The position numbers and the translations under genes are program-made. A stretch of 64,000 bases of DNA from assembly GCA_963773055.1 (NCBI GenBank), contig CAVYZL010000006.1, positions 1,736,001 to 1,800,000 of the forward strand, in the 5' to 3' direction. This DNA is from PALSA-612 sp963773055. Lineage in GTDB: Bacteria; Actinomycetota; Thermoleophilia; Gaiellales; Gaiellaceae. Below, one piece after another: positions 53,583 through 64,000 of this stretch. The stretch's first letter is position 1. Every line of letters begins with the position of its first letter. The notes below the pieces were generated by a model. That model was not told the origin of the DNA. It did not search any database and saw only the letters and a list, made by a program, of their open reading frames with translations.

Positions 53583-53950
53583 CAGAGAACCTCCGGAGCG
53601 AGCGAGACGATCTTCATGAAGTTCTTCTCGCGCAGCTCGCGGGCGACCGGCCCGAAGATGCGCGTCCCGCGCGGGTTCTGGGCGGAGTCGATGATGACGG
53701 CCGCGTTCTCGTCGAACGCGATCGACGTTCCGTCCTCGCGTCCCTGTGGCTTCCGCGTCCGGACGACTACTGCCCGCACGACCTCACCCTTCTTGACCTG
53801 GCCCTGCGGCGTCGCGGTCTTGACGGTGCCGACGATGATGTCGCCGACGCGGGCGTAGCGGCGGTGCGAGCCTCCGAGCACGCGGATGCAGAGGAGCTCG
53901 CGGGCTCCCGTGTTGTCGGCGACGCGGACACGTGTCTCCTGCTGAATCAC
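53582..53950 (-). CDS. rplN: 50S ribosomal protein L14
   Basis: A 122-residue L14 beginning IQQETRVRVADNTGARELLC. The GTSIAFDENAAVIID and GTRIFGPVARELREKNFMKI blocks are canonical. The start is GTG, overlapping the rpsQ stop. Confidence 0.97.
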   Translation of the reverse strand: MIQQETRVRVADNTGARELLCIRVLGGSHRRYARVGDIIVGTVKTATPQGQVKKGEVVRAVVVRTRKPQGREDGTSIAFDENAAVIIDSAQNPRGTRIFGPVARELREKNFMKIVSLAPEVL

Positions 53951-54568
53951 TTGGCCGCCTCCACCACCTCGGCGAGGCGCCAGCGCTTCGTCTTCGAGAG
54001 GGGGCGCGCCTCGACGATGCGCACGACGTCGCCGACGTTCGCCTCGTTCCGCTCGTCGTGGGCGTGGAACTTCGTCGACCGGCGGATGATCTTCTTGTAG
54101 CGCGGATGCGCCTTGAGCGTCTCGACGCGGACGACGATCGTCTTGTCCATCGCGCTCGAGACGACGACGCCGCGCCGCTCGACCGTGCGACCACGGTCCC
54201 CCGACGGCTTGGGCAGACGGGTCAGCGGCGTTCGCTCTCCCGGCTTCTCCCGGGCCGGCTTCTTCCGTTGGCGCCGCTCGGAGCGGGGCACGCGCTTGCG
54301 CTTCTTCTTCGTAGGCGGCGCCTCGGGCGTCTCCGCCTCGGCAGCCGCCTCTGCGGCCTCGGGCTCATCGCCGGCCTCCGTCTCGGCGGCAGCCTCGACC
54401 GGAGCCTCGCGCCTCGGCAGGCTCTGCCTCGGCAGGCTCCGGCGTCTCGTCCGCCGGCGCTTCCTCGGCCTCGGCGGTCGGTTCCTCTGTCGGCTCTTCG
54501 GCCGGCGCTTCGGTCTCTTCAGGTGTCGTCTCGTCCATCTCCGTGCTCTCTGTCGTCTCGTCGGCCAT
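53947..54568 (-). CDS. rpsQ: 30S ribosomal protein S17 with long acidic N-terminal extension, one frameshift
   Basis: About 206 residues after repair against about 85 for a usual S17. The last 85 form the normal OB-fold (GVVVSSAMDKTIVVRVETLK, HDERNEANVGDVVRIVEARP). The first 110-120 are low-complexity Glu/Ala/Pro/Thr (MADETTESTEMDETTPEETE, then EAPPTKKKRKRVPRSERRQR). One extra base near 54412 breaks the frame inside the extension; both halves have the same composition and join cleanly. The ATG overlaps the rpmC TGA. Without the extension there is no good start nearer the core. Confidence 0.88.
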
Positions 54569-54771
54569 CAGGCGCTCTCCGCCATCGCACCGCGCTCGCT
54601 CTGGACCGTCAGGATCCGTGCGATCTCCCGCTTGGCGAGCTTCAGCCGGGCGGTGTTGTCGAGCGCGCCGGTCGCCGACTGGAAGCGCAGGTTGAAGAGC
54701 TCCTGCCTCGTGTCAGCAAGCTTCCGCTGCAGCTCGTCGTCAGTCATGTCTCGAAGTTGTCTGGCTCTCAT
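54568..54771 (-). CDS. rpmC: 50S ribosomal protein L29
   Basis: A 67-residue L29 (RARQLRDMTDDELQRKLADT, RQELFNLRFQSATGALDN). It lies at the peptide tunnel exit. Twelve bases after rplP; its stop overlaps the rpsQ ATG. Confidence 0.96.
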   Translation of the reverse strand: MRARQLRDMTDDELQRKLADTRQELFNLRFQSATGALDNTARLKLAKREIARILTVQSERGAMAESA

Positions 54772-54783
54772 CCCATGTCCTCG

Positions 54784-55206
54784 CTACTCGAAGAGCTCGC
54801 CTTCGCGCTTGACGATCTTGGTCTTGACAGGAAGCTTGTTGCCGGCGAGCCGGAGCGCTTCGCGAGCGAGCGGCTCGGCGACGCCGGTGAGCTCGAACAT
54901 CACGCGGCCGGGCTTGACGACGGCCACCCAGCCTTCCGGGGAGCCCTTGCCGGATCCCATCCGCGTCTCGGCCGGCTTCTTCGTGAACGGCTTGTCCGGA
55001 AACAGGTTGATCCAGACCTTGCCGCCACGCTTGATCTTGCGCGTCATCGCGATGCGGGCTGCCTCGATCTGCCGGTTCGTGAGCCAGGCCGCCTCGAGCG
55101 ACTTGAGCCCGAAGTCGCCGTACTGGACGGTGAGCTGGCCCTTTGCCGTGCCCCGTCTGCGTCCGCGGTGGTGCTTGCGGAACTTCGTCTTGCGCGGCAT
55201 CAGCAT
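54784..55206 (-). CDS. rplP: 50S ribosomal protein L16
   Basis: A 140-residue L16 beginning MLMPRKTKFRKHHRGRRRG. The IAMTRKIKRGGKVWINLFPD and GSGKGSPEGWVAVVKPGRVM blocks are canonical. The first ATG (55206) is chosen because the M-L-x-P start is conserved; it overlaps the rpsC TAA (TAATG). Confidence 0.96.
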   Translation of the reverse strand: MLMPRKTKFRKHHRGRRRGTAKGQLTVQYGDFGLKSLEAAWLTNRQIEAARIAMTRKIKRGGKVWINLFPDKPFTKKPAETRMGSGKGSPEGWVAVVKPGRVMFELTGVAEPLAREALRLAGNKLPVKTKIVKREGELFE

Positions 55207-56183
55207 TACTCGCTCGCCTCCTCGGTCGGCGCCGCCTCGGCGGTGGGCTCGACCTCCGCTGTCGGCTCGGACTGCTCGGTAGGCGCGGCCTGTGCGGTGG
55301 GCGCGGCCTCCGCGGTGGGCTCGACCTGTGTCTCCTCCGTCGGCTCGACGGCTTCTGCCGCGTCGCCGTCCTGCGGCTTCTTACGACCGCGTCCGCGATC
55401 GGGCCGGCGGCGACGCACGGGGCCGAGACCCTCGCGGTCCGGGCCGCGGCGGCCCTCGCGCTGGCCGAGGCCCTCGGGCCGCGTGCCGCGGCGCCGCGCC
55501 TGGTCCTGCTCGGACAAGCGGACCTCGCGCTCGGCGCCTGCACCCTCGTAGCCCTCGGGCATGATCTCGCCCTTGTTGATCCAGACCTTGACGCCGATCC
55601 GGCCGAAGGTCGTCTTCGCCTCGGCGAACCCGTAGTCGATGTCTGCCCGCAGCGTGTGCAGCGGCACGCGGCCCTCCGAGTACTTCTCGGAGCGGCTCAT
55701 CTCGGTGCCGCCGAGGCGACCGCCACACATCACCTTGACGCCGTGCGCCCCCGAGCGCATCGCCGATGCGAGCGAGCGCTTCATCGCACGGCGGAAGCTG
55801 ACCCGGTTCTCGAGCTGCTCGGCGATCGACTGGGCGACGAGCTTCGCGTCGAGCTCGGGCCGCTTGATCTCGTTGATATTGATCTGGACGTTCTTCTGCG
55901 TCATCGCGTGCACCTCGCGGCGCAGCGCGTCGACCTCGACGCCCGACTTCCCGATCACGATGCCGGGGCGCGCGGTGTAGACGTCGATGATGATCCGCTG
56001 CTTGTCCTTGCGGATCAGGATGTCCGACAGACCCGCGTGGGCGAGCTTGCCGTAGATGTGCTCGCGGATCTTGACGTCCTCCAGCAGCGCGCCGGCGAAG
56101 TCCTTGTTCGACGTGTACCAGTTCGACTTCCAGTCGTGGATGATGCCGACGCGAAGGCCGCCGGGATGGACTTTCTGGCCCAT
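55206..56183 (-). CDS. rpsC: 30S ribosomal protein S3 with long C-terminal extension
   Basis: A 325-residue S3, about 90-100 longer than usual. The body is standard: MGQKVHPGGLRVGIIHDWKS, the KH domain GIVIGKSGVEVDALRREV, and GRLGGTEMSRSEKYSEGRVP. After about residue 225 an Arg/Gly-rich stretch (RRPDRGRGRKKPQDGD) leads into repeats built on PTAEAAPTE. The extension is in frame and shares composition with the S17 extension two genes downstream. Confidence 0.95.
   Translation of the reverse strand: MGQKVHPGGLRVGIIHDWKSNWYTSNKDFAGALLEDVKIREHIYGKLAHAGLSDILIRKDKQRIIIDVYTARPGIVIGKSGVEVDALRREVHAMTQKNVQININEIKRPELDAKLVAQSIAEQLENRVSFRRAMKRSLASAMRSGAHGVKVMCGGRLGGTEMSRSEKYSEGRVPLHTLRADIDYGFAEAKTTFGRIGVKVWINKGEIMPEGYEGAGAEREVRLSEQDQARRRGTRPEGLGQREGRRGPDREGLGPVRRRRPDRGRGRKKPQDGDAAEAVEPTEETQVEPTAEAAPTAQAAPTEQSEPTAEVEPTAEAAPTEEASE
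55209..55325 (-). repeat. Tandem imperfect repeats encoding the S3 tail
   Basis: The DNA repeats GGTGGGCTCGACCT-like units of about 24-30 bases, encoding PTEE/PTAEAAPT/PTEQSEPT blocks. The repeats are diverged at the DNA level but keep the Pro-Thr-Glu-Ala pattern, which points to expansion within the gene. Confidence 0.6.
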
Positions 56184-56746
56184 TACTCGCTCCCCTCGGT
56201 CGTCTCGGTCTTCTTGCGGCGCGGCGTGCGCGCGCGCTTACGCTTTTCCGTCGGCTCCGCCTGTGCGGTCTCCTCGGTCGACTCCGGCTTCGGCGTGGTC
56301 ACGGCTGCCTCCGCCTTCGGCTTTGCCGGAGCCCTCCGCGTGCGAGCCTTCGGCTTCTCGGTCGCCGCAGGAGGCTTCGGCTTCGCGAGCGTCTCCGGCA
56401 GCGGCGCCACCTTGACCGTGATGTGGCACGTGTGCTTCCGGATCCGCGCCGCGCGCCCGCGCGCGCGTGCGCGCCAGCGCTTGAGCGTCGGGCCCTCGTC
56501 GACGAACGCCGCGCTCACGTAGAGCTCGTCGCCGATCAATCCGTGGTTCGCCTCGGCGTTCGCGATCGCAGATCGCAGCACCTTCTCGACGTCGCGCGCG
56601 GCGGCACGCGTCGTGAACGCGAGCACCGTGCGGGCCTCGGGCACGCGGCGGCCGCGGATGTGCTCCACGACCAGCCTGGCCTTGCGGGGCGACGTGCGCA
56701 CCCACTTGGCGACGGCCTGCACCTCCTGGGTGGCCTGCTCAGGCAC
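56183..56746 (-). CDS. rplV: 50S ribosomal protein L22 with C-terminal extension
   Basis: A 187-residue L22; the usual length is about 110-115. The body has AVAKWVRTSPRKARLVVEHI and RWRARARGRAARIRKHTCHI. The extra 70 residues are Lys/Ala/Pro then Thr/Glu rich (KPKARTRRAPAKPKAEAAVT, AQAEPTEKRKRARTPRRKKT). It overlaps rpsS by eight bases and the rpsC ATG by one. Confidence 0.95.
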   Translation of the reverse strand: MPEQATQEVQAVAKWVRTSPRKARLVVEHIRGRRVPEARTVLAFTTRAAARDVEKVLRSAIANAEANHGLIGDELYVSAAFVDEGPTLKRWRARARGRAARIRKHTCHITVKVAPLPETLAKPKPPAATEKPKARTRRAPAKPKAEAAVTTPKPESTEETAQAEPTEKRKRARTPRRKKTETTEGSE

Positions 56747-57026
56747 GCTTCTTCACCTGCGCCTGCCGGTCCCCTGCGTGGCCGCGGAAGGTCCGCGTCG
56801 GCGCGAACTCACCGAGCTTGTGCCCGACCATCTGCTCCGTCACGAAGACGGGCACGTGCTTGCGCCCGTCGTGGACGGCGATCGTGTGGCCGACCATCTC
56901 CGGAAAGACGGTCGAGGAGCGAGACCACGTACGGATCATCTGCTTCGAGCCCGAGGCGTTCATCGCCTCGATCCGGCTCATCAGCCGGGCTTCCACGAAC
57001 GGCCCCTTCTTGGTCGAGCGTCCCAT
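56739..57026 (-). CDS. rpsS: 30S ribosomal protein S19
   Basis: A 95-residue S19 beginning MGRSTKKGPFVEARLMSRIE. TWSRSSTVFPEMVGHTIAVH and GHKLGEFAPTRTFRGHAGD are canonical. Six bases after rplB. Confidence 0.97.
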   Translation of the reverse strand: MGRSTKKGPFVEARLMSRIEAMNASGSKQMIRTWSRSSTVFPEMVGHTIAVHDGRKHVPVFVTEQMVGHKLGEFAPTRTFRGHAGDRQAQVKKRA

Positions 57027-57032
57027 CTACCT

Positions 57033-57875
57033 CTACCTCTTGTCCTTGCCGCGGCGCCGGCCGCGGACGATGAGCTTGTCGGAATGCTTGTGCTTCTTTC
57101 GCGTGCGCTTGCCGAGCGTCGGCACGCCCCACGGAGTGACCGGGTGACGGCCGCCCTTCGACTTGCCCTCACCGCCACCGTGCGGATGGTCGACAGGGTT
57201 CATCGCCGAGCCACGCACCGTCGGACGGCGGCCGCGCCACCTGCTGCGACCGGCCTTGCCTCCCGTGACGTTCTGGTGGTCGAGGTTCCCGACCTGCCCG
57301 ACCGTCGCGCGGCACGTTAGCAGCACGCGCCTGAGCTCCCCGGAGGGAAGGCGCAGCACGGCGTACGGGTCATCCTTCGCCACGAGCTGGACGGACGAGC
57401 CGGCGCTCCGCGCCATCTGGCCGCCGCGCCCAGGCTTCAGCTCGACGTTGTGGATGAGCGTGCCCGTCGGGATCCGCTGGAGAGGCAACGCGTTGCCCGG
57501 CTTGATGTCGGCGTCCGGGCCGGACTCGACGGTCGCGCCCGCCCGCAGGCCCGCCGGGGCGAGGATGTACGCCTTCTCGCCGTCGGCGTAGTGGAGCAGC
57601 GCGATCCGCGCCGACCGGTTCGGGTCGTACTCGATCGCCGCCACCTTCGCCGGCACGCCGTCCTTCGTCCGCTTGAAGTCGACGAGCCGGTAGCGGCGCT
57701 TGTGCCCGCCGCCGCGGTGGCGCGTCGTGATCCGGCCGTGGACGTTGCGGCCGCCCTTCTTCGTCACCGGCTCGACGAGGCTCTTCTCGGGCTCCGACTT
57801 CGTGATCTCGTCGAACGTCGAGACGCTCATCCAGCGACGCCCGGGGCTTGTCGGCTTGTACTTGCGAACCGGCAT
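57033..57875 (-). CDS. rplB: 50S ribosomal protein L2
   Basis: A 280-residue L2 beginning MPVRKYKPTSPGRRWMSVST. The peptidyl-transferase-proximal His lies in GSAMNPVDHPHGGGEGKSKG, with the basic tail after it. Eight bases after rplW. Confidence 0.97.
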   Translation of the reverse strand: MPVRKYKPTSPGRRWMSVSTFDEITKSEPEKSLVEPVTKKGGRNVHGRITTRHRGGGHKRRYRLVDFKRTKDGVPAKVAAIEYDPNRSARIALLHYADGEKAYILAPAGLRAGATVESGPDADIKPGNALPLQRIPTGTLIHNVELKPGRGGQMARSAGSSVQLVAKDDPYAVLRLPSGELRRVLLTCRATVGQVGNLDHQNVTGGKAGRSRWRGRRPTVRGSAMNPVDHPHGGGEGKSKGGRHPVTPWGVPTLGKRTRKKHKHSDKLIVRGRRRGKDKR

Positions 57876-57883
57876 GACGCCTC

Positions 57884-58180
57884 CTAGACCTGAGCCCCTT
57901 CGAAGATCGGGATCGTCTCGCCCTCGCGCACCTGCACGATGGCCTTCTTCCAGCCGGGCCTGCGGCCGCGCGTCATCCCGCGGCGCTTCGGCTTCGAGCG
58001 CACCTGGACGACGTTGACCGACTCGACGTGGACCTCGAACAGCTCCTCGACCGCCTGGCGGATCTGGGTCTTGTGCGCGTCACCGTGGACACGGAACGTG
58101 TACTTCCGGTCGCCGATCAGGCTGTAGCTCTTCTCGGACACGATCGGCGCGAGCAGCACCTCGTTCGGATGGAGGCTCAT
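57884..58180 (-). CDS. rplW: 50S ribosomal protein L23
   Basis: A 98-residue L23 (LHPNEVLLAPIVSEKSYSLI, YTFRVHGDAHKTQIRQAVEE, KPKRRGMTRGRRPGWKKAIV). It forms the trigger-factor and SRP docking site at the exit tunnel. The ATG overlaps the rplD stop. Confidence 0.96.
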   Translation of the reverse strand: MSLHPNEVLLAPIVSEKSYSLIGDRKYTFRVHGDAHKTQIRQAVEELFEVHVESVNVVQVRSKPKRRGMTRGRRPGWKKAIVQVREGETIPIFEGAQV

Positions 58181-58854
58181 GACGCCTCACCGCCTCGCGT
58201 CGCGTTCGTCGCGCGCGCCTGGACGATCGGCAGCGCGGTCTCGGACACGAGCAGCGACCGGGCCCAGACGACCGCGGTCACCTCGAGGTCCTCCGGCGTC
58301 GACACGGCCACGCGCGGCAGGTTGCGGAAGGACTTGACCGCTGACTCCTCGTCGCCCGTGACGACGACAACGACGGGCGCCTCCTTGCCGAACGCGTCGA
58401 GGAAACTGACCGCCGCCTTGGTCGACGGCTGCTCGAATGCATCGGCCGAGAAGACAGCGAGCGTGCCTTCCTGCGCGTGCGCGCTGAGCGCGATGCGCAT
58501 CGCAGCGCGGCGCTCCTTGCGGTTGACCTTGAACGAGAAGTCACGCATCGTGGGCGGGAACGCCACGCCTCCACCAACCCACTGCGGCGCGCGTGTCGTG
58601 CCCTGGCGGGCACGTCCTGTCCCCTTCTGGCGCCAGGGCTTTGCCCGGCCGCCGGCGACGAGGCCGCGGCTCTTCGCCCCGCGCGTGCCCGCGCGGGCGG
58701 CAGCCATCTCTGCTCGCACCGCCTCGTGGACGAGGTGTGGCCGAGGCTCCGCACCAAAGACGGTTGCGTCGAGCGAGACCTCCTTCGAGGCCTTGCCGGC
58801 GCCGTCGAGCAGGGGCGCCTTCGGCGCCTTACTGGTGGCGGTGGTGGCGGCTAT
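58177..58854 (-). CDS. rplD: 50S ribosomal protein L4, start codon reads ATA
   Basis: About 225 residues. The body is clear: APLLDGAGKASKEVSLDATV, then RAGTRGAKSRGLVAGGRAKP, WRQKGTGRARQGTTRAPQWV and the DAFEQPSTKAAVSFL region. In its frame no ATG, GTG or TTG lies near the conserved start. The codon at 58854-58852 is ATA followed by AATTATSKAPKAP, where ATG would be expected; a single-base substitution (error) or a rare ATA start would explain it. The open frame upstream lies antiphase within rplC. The gene overlaps rplC by 26 bases. Confidence 0.9.
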   Translation of the reverse strand: MAATTATSKAPKAPLLDGAGKASKEVSLDATVFGAEPRPHLVHEAVRAEMAAARAGTRGAKSRGLVAGGRAKPWRQKGTGRARQGTTRAPQWVGGGVAFPPTMRDFSFKVNRKERRAAMRIALSAHAQEGTLAVFSADAFEQPSTKAAVSFLDAFGKEAPVVVVVTGDEESAVKSFRNLPRVAVSTPEDLEVTAVVWARSLLVSETALPIVQARATNATRGGEAS

Positions 58855-59473
58855 GCGCCCTCTCCTCCCTGATCTCGACGATGCTGTTCTTGGGACCGGG
58901 AACCGCGCCCTTGACGAGCAGGAGGTTCCGCTCCGGATCGACCTCGTGGACGACGAGCCCGAGCTGCGTACGCCGCTTGGCGCCCGTCTGACCGGCCATG
59001 CGCATCCCCTTGAAGACACGTGACGGCGTGGCCGACGCGCCGACGGAGCCGCGCTTGCGGATGTTGTGGGATCCGTGCGTCTTCGGCCCGCGGCTGAAGT
59101 TGTGTCGCTTGATCGTTCCGGCGAACCCCTTCCCGATCGAGATGCCGGCGACCTTGACCGCGTCGCCGGGCTCGAAGACCTCGACCGTGACAGTGTCTCC
59201 CGGCGTCAGCTCGGTAGGCCCGCGGAACTCGACGAGCCGCCTGTGCGGCGTAGCACCCGCCTTCTCGAGATGGCCGAGCTCTCCCTTCGAGAGCTTCCGC
59301 TCTTTCACCTCGTCGAACGCGAGCTGGACGGCCTCGTAGCCGTCCTTCTCGTCCGTCTTCACCTGGACGACTGGGCACGGCCCTGCCTCGATCACCGTCA
59401 CGGCGGTCACCACCCCCGTCTCCGAATCGAAGACCTGGGTCATGCCGAGCTTCCTGCCGAGAATGCCCTTCAC
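58829..59473 (-). CDS. rplC: 50S ribosomal protein L3
   Basis: A 214-residue L3 beginning MKGILGRKLGMTQVFDSETG. KGFAGTIKRHNFSRGPKTHG SHN and RVFKGMRMAGQTGAKRRTQL are canonical. The extreme C-terminus (AHSRHHRHQ) is atypical and lies over the rplD start. It overlaps rpsJ by four bases. Confidence 0.96.
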   Translation of the reverse strand: MKGILGRKLGMTQVFDSETGVVTAVTVIEAGPCPVVQVKTDEKDGYEAVQLAFDEVKERKLSKGELGHLEKAGATPHRRLVEFRGPTELTPGDTVTVEVFEPGDAVKVAGISIGKGFAGTIKRHNFSRGPKTHGSHNIRKRGSVGASATPSRVFKGMRMAGQTGAKRRTQLGLVVHEVDPERNLLLVKGAVPGPKNSIVEIREERAHSRHHRHQ

Positions 59474-59778
59474 AGCTTGATCTCGATGTCGACGCCGGCG
59501 GGCAGGTCGAGCCTCATCAGCGAGTCGACCGTCTTCGGCGTGGGGCTATGGATGTCGATCAGGCGCTTGTGCGTCCGCACCTCGAACTGCTCCCGCGAGT
59601 CCTTGTCCTTGAACGGGCTGCGGATCACGGTGTAGACGTTCCGCTCGGTGGGCAGGGGCACGGGCCCGGTGATCGTGGCACCGGTGCGCTCCGCGTTGTC
59701 GACGATGTCTCGCGCAGCGCGGTCGACCTGGTTGTGGTCGTAGCCGCGAAGCCGGATGCGGATCTTCTGTTGAGCCAC
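59470..59778 (-). CDS. rpsJ: 30S ribosomal protein S10
   Basis: A 102-residue S10 (QKIRIRLRGYDHNQVDRAAR, GPVPLPTERNVYTVIRSP, ending LPAGVDIEIKL). It doubles as the NusE transcription factor. The start is GTG. It follows tuf by 28 bases and begins the S10 section. Confidence 0.97.
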   Translation of the reverse strand: MAQQKIRIRLRGYDHNQVDRAARDIVDNAERTGATITGPVPLPTERNVYTVIRSPFKDKDSREQFEVRTHKRLIDIHSPTPKTVDSLMRLDLPAGVDIEIKL

Positions 59779-59806
59779 GTGCCCTCTTCCCTCCGTCTTT
59801 CTCGTC

Positions 59807-60997
<1,191 letters not shown>

Positions 60998-61025
60998 GTC
61001 TTCTCTTCCTCCGGTTTCTTCCCGT

Positions 61026-63124
<2,099 letters not shown>

Positions 63125-63128
<4 letters not shown>

Positions 63129-63595
63129 CAGCGGTAGTGCGCGAAGGCCTTGTTCGCCTGCGCCATGCGGTAGAGGTCGTCCTTCTTCTTGTACGCGCCG
63201 CCCTGCTGGTCGAGCGCGTCGAGGATCTCGCCGGCGAGCTTCTCGTCCATGTGCTTCTCGCGGCGCTCGCGCGCGAACGTGACGAGCCAGCGCACGGCCA
63301 GCGTGCGTGCCCGGCGCTGAGGAACCTCGACGGGCACCTGGTAGTTCGAGCCGCCGACGCGGCGCGAGCGGACCTCGAGCACGGGCGTCACCGTCTTCAC
63401 GGCCTGCTCGAGCACCTCGACGGGAGGCCGGCCAGTGCGCTCACCGACACGGTCGAGCGCCTTGTAGACGAGGATCTCGGCCGTCGACTTCTTGCCGTCG
63501 AGCATCACGCAGTTGACGATCTGGGTGACGAGACGGGAGCTGTAGACCGGATCTTCTACAAGCGTGCGCGGCTGAATGTCTGCACGACGGGGCAC
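63125..63595 (-). CDS. rpsG: 30S ribosomal protein S7
   Basis: A 156-residue S7 beginning MPRRADIQPRTLVEDPVYSS. The VRSRRVGGSNYQVPVEV and RALAVRWL-like helices and the C-terminal MAQANKAFAHYRW are canonical. It nucleates the 30S head. Nine bases after rpsL. Confidence 0.97.
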
Positions 63596-63604
63596 CGAAC
63601 GCTC

Positions 63605-63973
63605 CTAGCCCTTCTTCGCGCCGTACTTCGAGCGGCCCTGGCGACGGTCGGGGACGCCGGCCGCGTCGAGAGCTGCGCGAATCACCTTGTAGCGGATCCC
63701 CGGCAGGTCGCGGACGCGACCGCCGCGGATCAGGACGACGGAGTGCTCCTGCAGGTTGTGCCCCTCGCCCGGAATGTAGCTCGTGACCTCCATGCCGTTC
63801 GTGAGCCGGACACGCGCGACCTTGCGAAGCGCCGAGTTCGGCTTCTTGGGCGTCGTCGTGTACACGCGCGTGCACACGCCGCGCTTCTGCGGTGCGCCGC
63901 GGAGCGCAGGCGTCTTCGTGCGCGCACGCTTGGTGACACGGCCTTTCCTCACGAGTTGACTAGCAGTCGGCAT
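63605..63973 (-). CDS. rpsL: 30S ribosomal protein S12
   Basis: A 122-residue S12 beginning MPTASQLVRKGRVTKRARTK. The decoding-centre loops TTPKKPNSALRKVARVRL and GGRVRDLPGIRYKVIRAALD are intact, with the usual Lys residues at the streptomycin-related sites. The ATG at 63973 is the conserved start. The 27 bases beyond it to the window edge show no clear promoter. Confidence 0.97.
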   Translation of the reverse strand: MPTASQLVRKGRVTKRARTKTPALRGAPQKRGVCTRVYTTTPKKPNSALRKVARVRLTNGMEVTSYIPGEGHNLQEHSVVLIRGGRVRDLPGIRYKVIRAALDAAGVPDRRQGRSKYGAKKG

Positions 63974-64000
63974 ACGAGCTCCGGAAGAGGGTTTACACAC

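Noticed and set aside
54365..54568. A separate small acidic protein upstream of S17
   Set aside because: Correcting one base near 54412 joins it in frame to S17, with matching composition on both sides.

Overview
The window is one strongly G+C-rich bacterial chromosome segment with dense genes, many GTG starts and many ATGA/GTGA stop-start overlaps. A Ku protein, a futalosine-pathway menaquinone gene (mqnD), NlpC/P60 and 3D-domain wall proteins with coiled coils, and extended ribosomal proteins suggest a deep-branching actinobacterium (Thermoleophilia-like). That placement is inference; the window holds no 16S gene. No mobile element, CRISPR array or rRNA gene was seen.

Positions 1-22000 form a purine-catabolic region in three blocks. 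Block one (+, 1-5560) holds a fused FeS/molybdenum hydroxylase (XdhD-like), an SsnA-like aminohydrolase, a luciferase-like flavin oxidoreductase and a YgeW-like carbamoyltransferase. Block two (-, 15575-5565) runs from a BMP-type ABC importer (binding protein, ATPase, two permeases) to a three-subunit xanthine dehydrogenase and adenine deaminase. Block three (+, 15643-20981) diverges from block two and holds an 8-oxoguanine deaminase-like enzyme, an SDR, HIU hydrolase, OHCU decarboxylase, the cytochrome-c-tailed urate hydroxylase PuuD, a DUF3830 protein and a bicupin. An allantoate-amidohydrolase-like M20 enzyme follows at 21003-22016 (-). Together they give import of a purine, deamination and oxidation to urate, urate to allantoin, and later ureide steps. 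No allantoinase is visible.

Positions 22000-26200 hold an Rrf2 regulator with three cysteines, divergent from a sulfate ABC transporter (sbp-cysT-cysW-cysA) across a promoter region with a palindrome. Positions 26188-43652 are mixed housekeeping: a membrane protein, thiolase, mqnD, GNAT, HAD, MFS, tRNA-Pro(CGG), ssb, a Nif3-like protein, a small protein behind an attenuator-like RNA, ku, an acyl-CoA synthetase, two divergent coiled-coil wall enzymes, ligA, a HAD phosphatase, truA and a secreted unknown.

Positions 43688-63973 (-) are an uninterrupted str-S10-spc-alpha ribosomal supercluster from rpsL to rplQ, including fusA, tuf, secY, adk, map, infA and rpoA. Several of its proteins (S3, L22, S17, L15) carry long low-complexity extensions.

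The sequence carries many single-base indels, nearly all +1, inside otherwise intact conserved genes, including adk and rpsQ. They look like consensus errors rather than pseudogenes. They create false long fusion reading frames, so affected genes are given here as full spans with the shift position stated.
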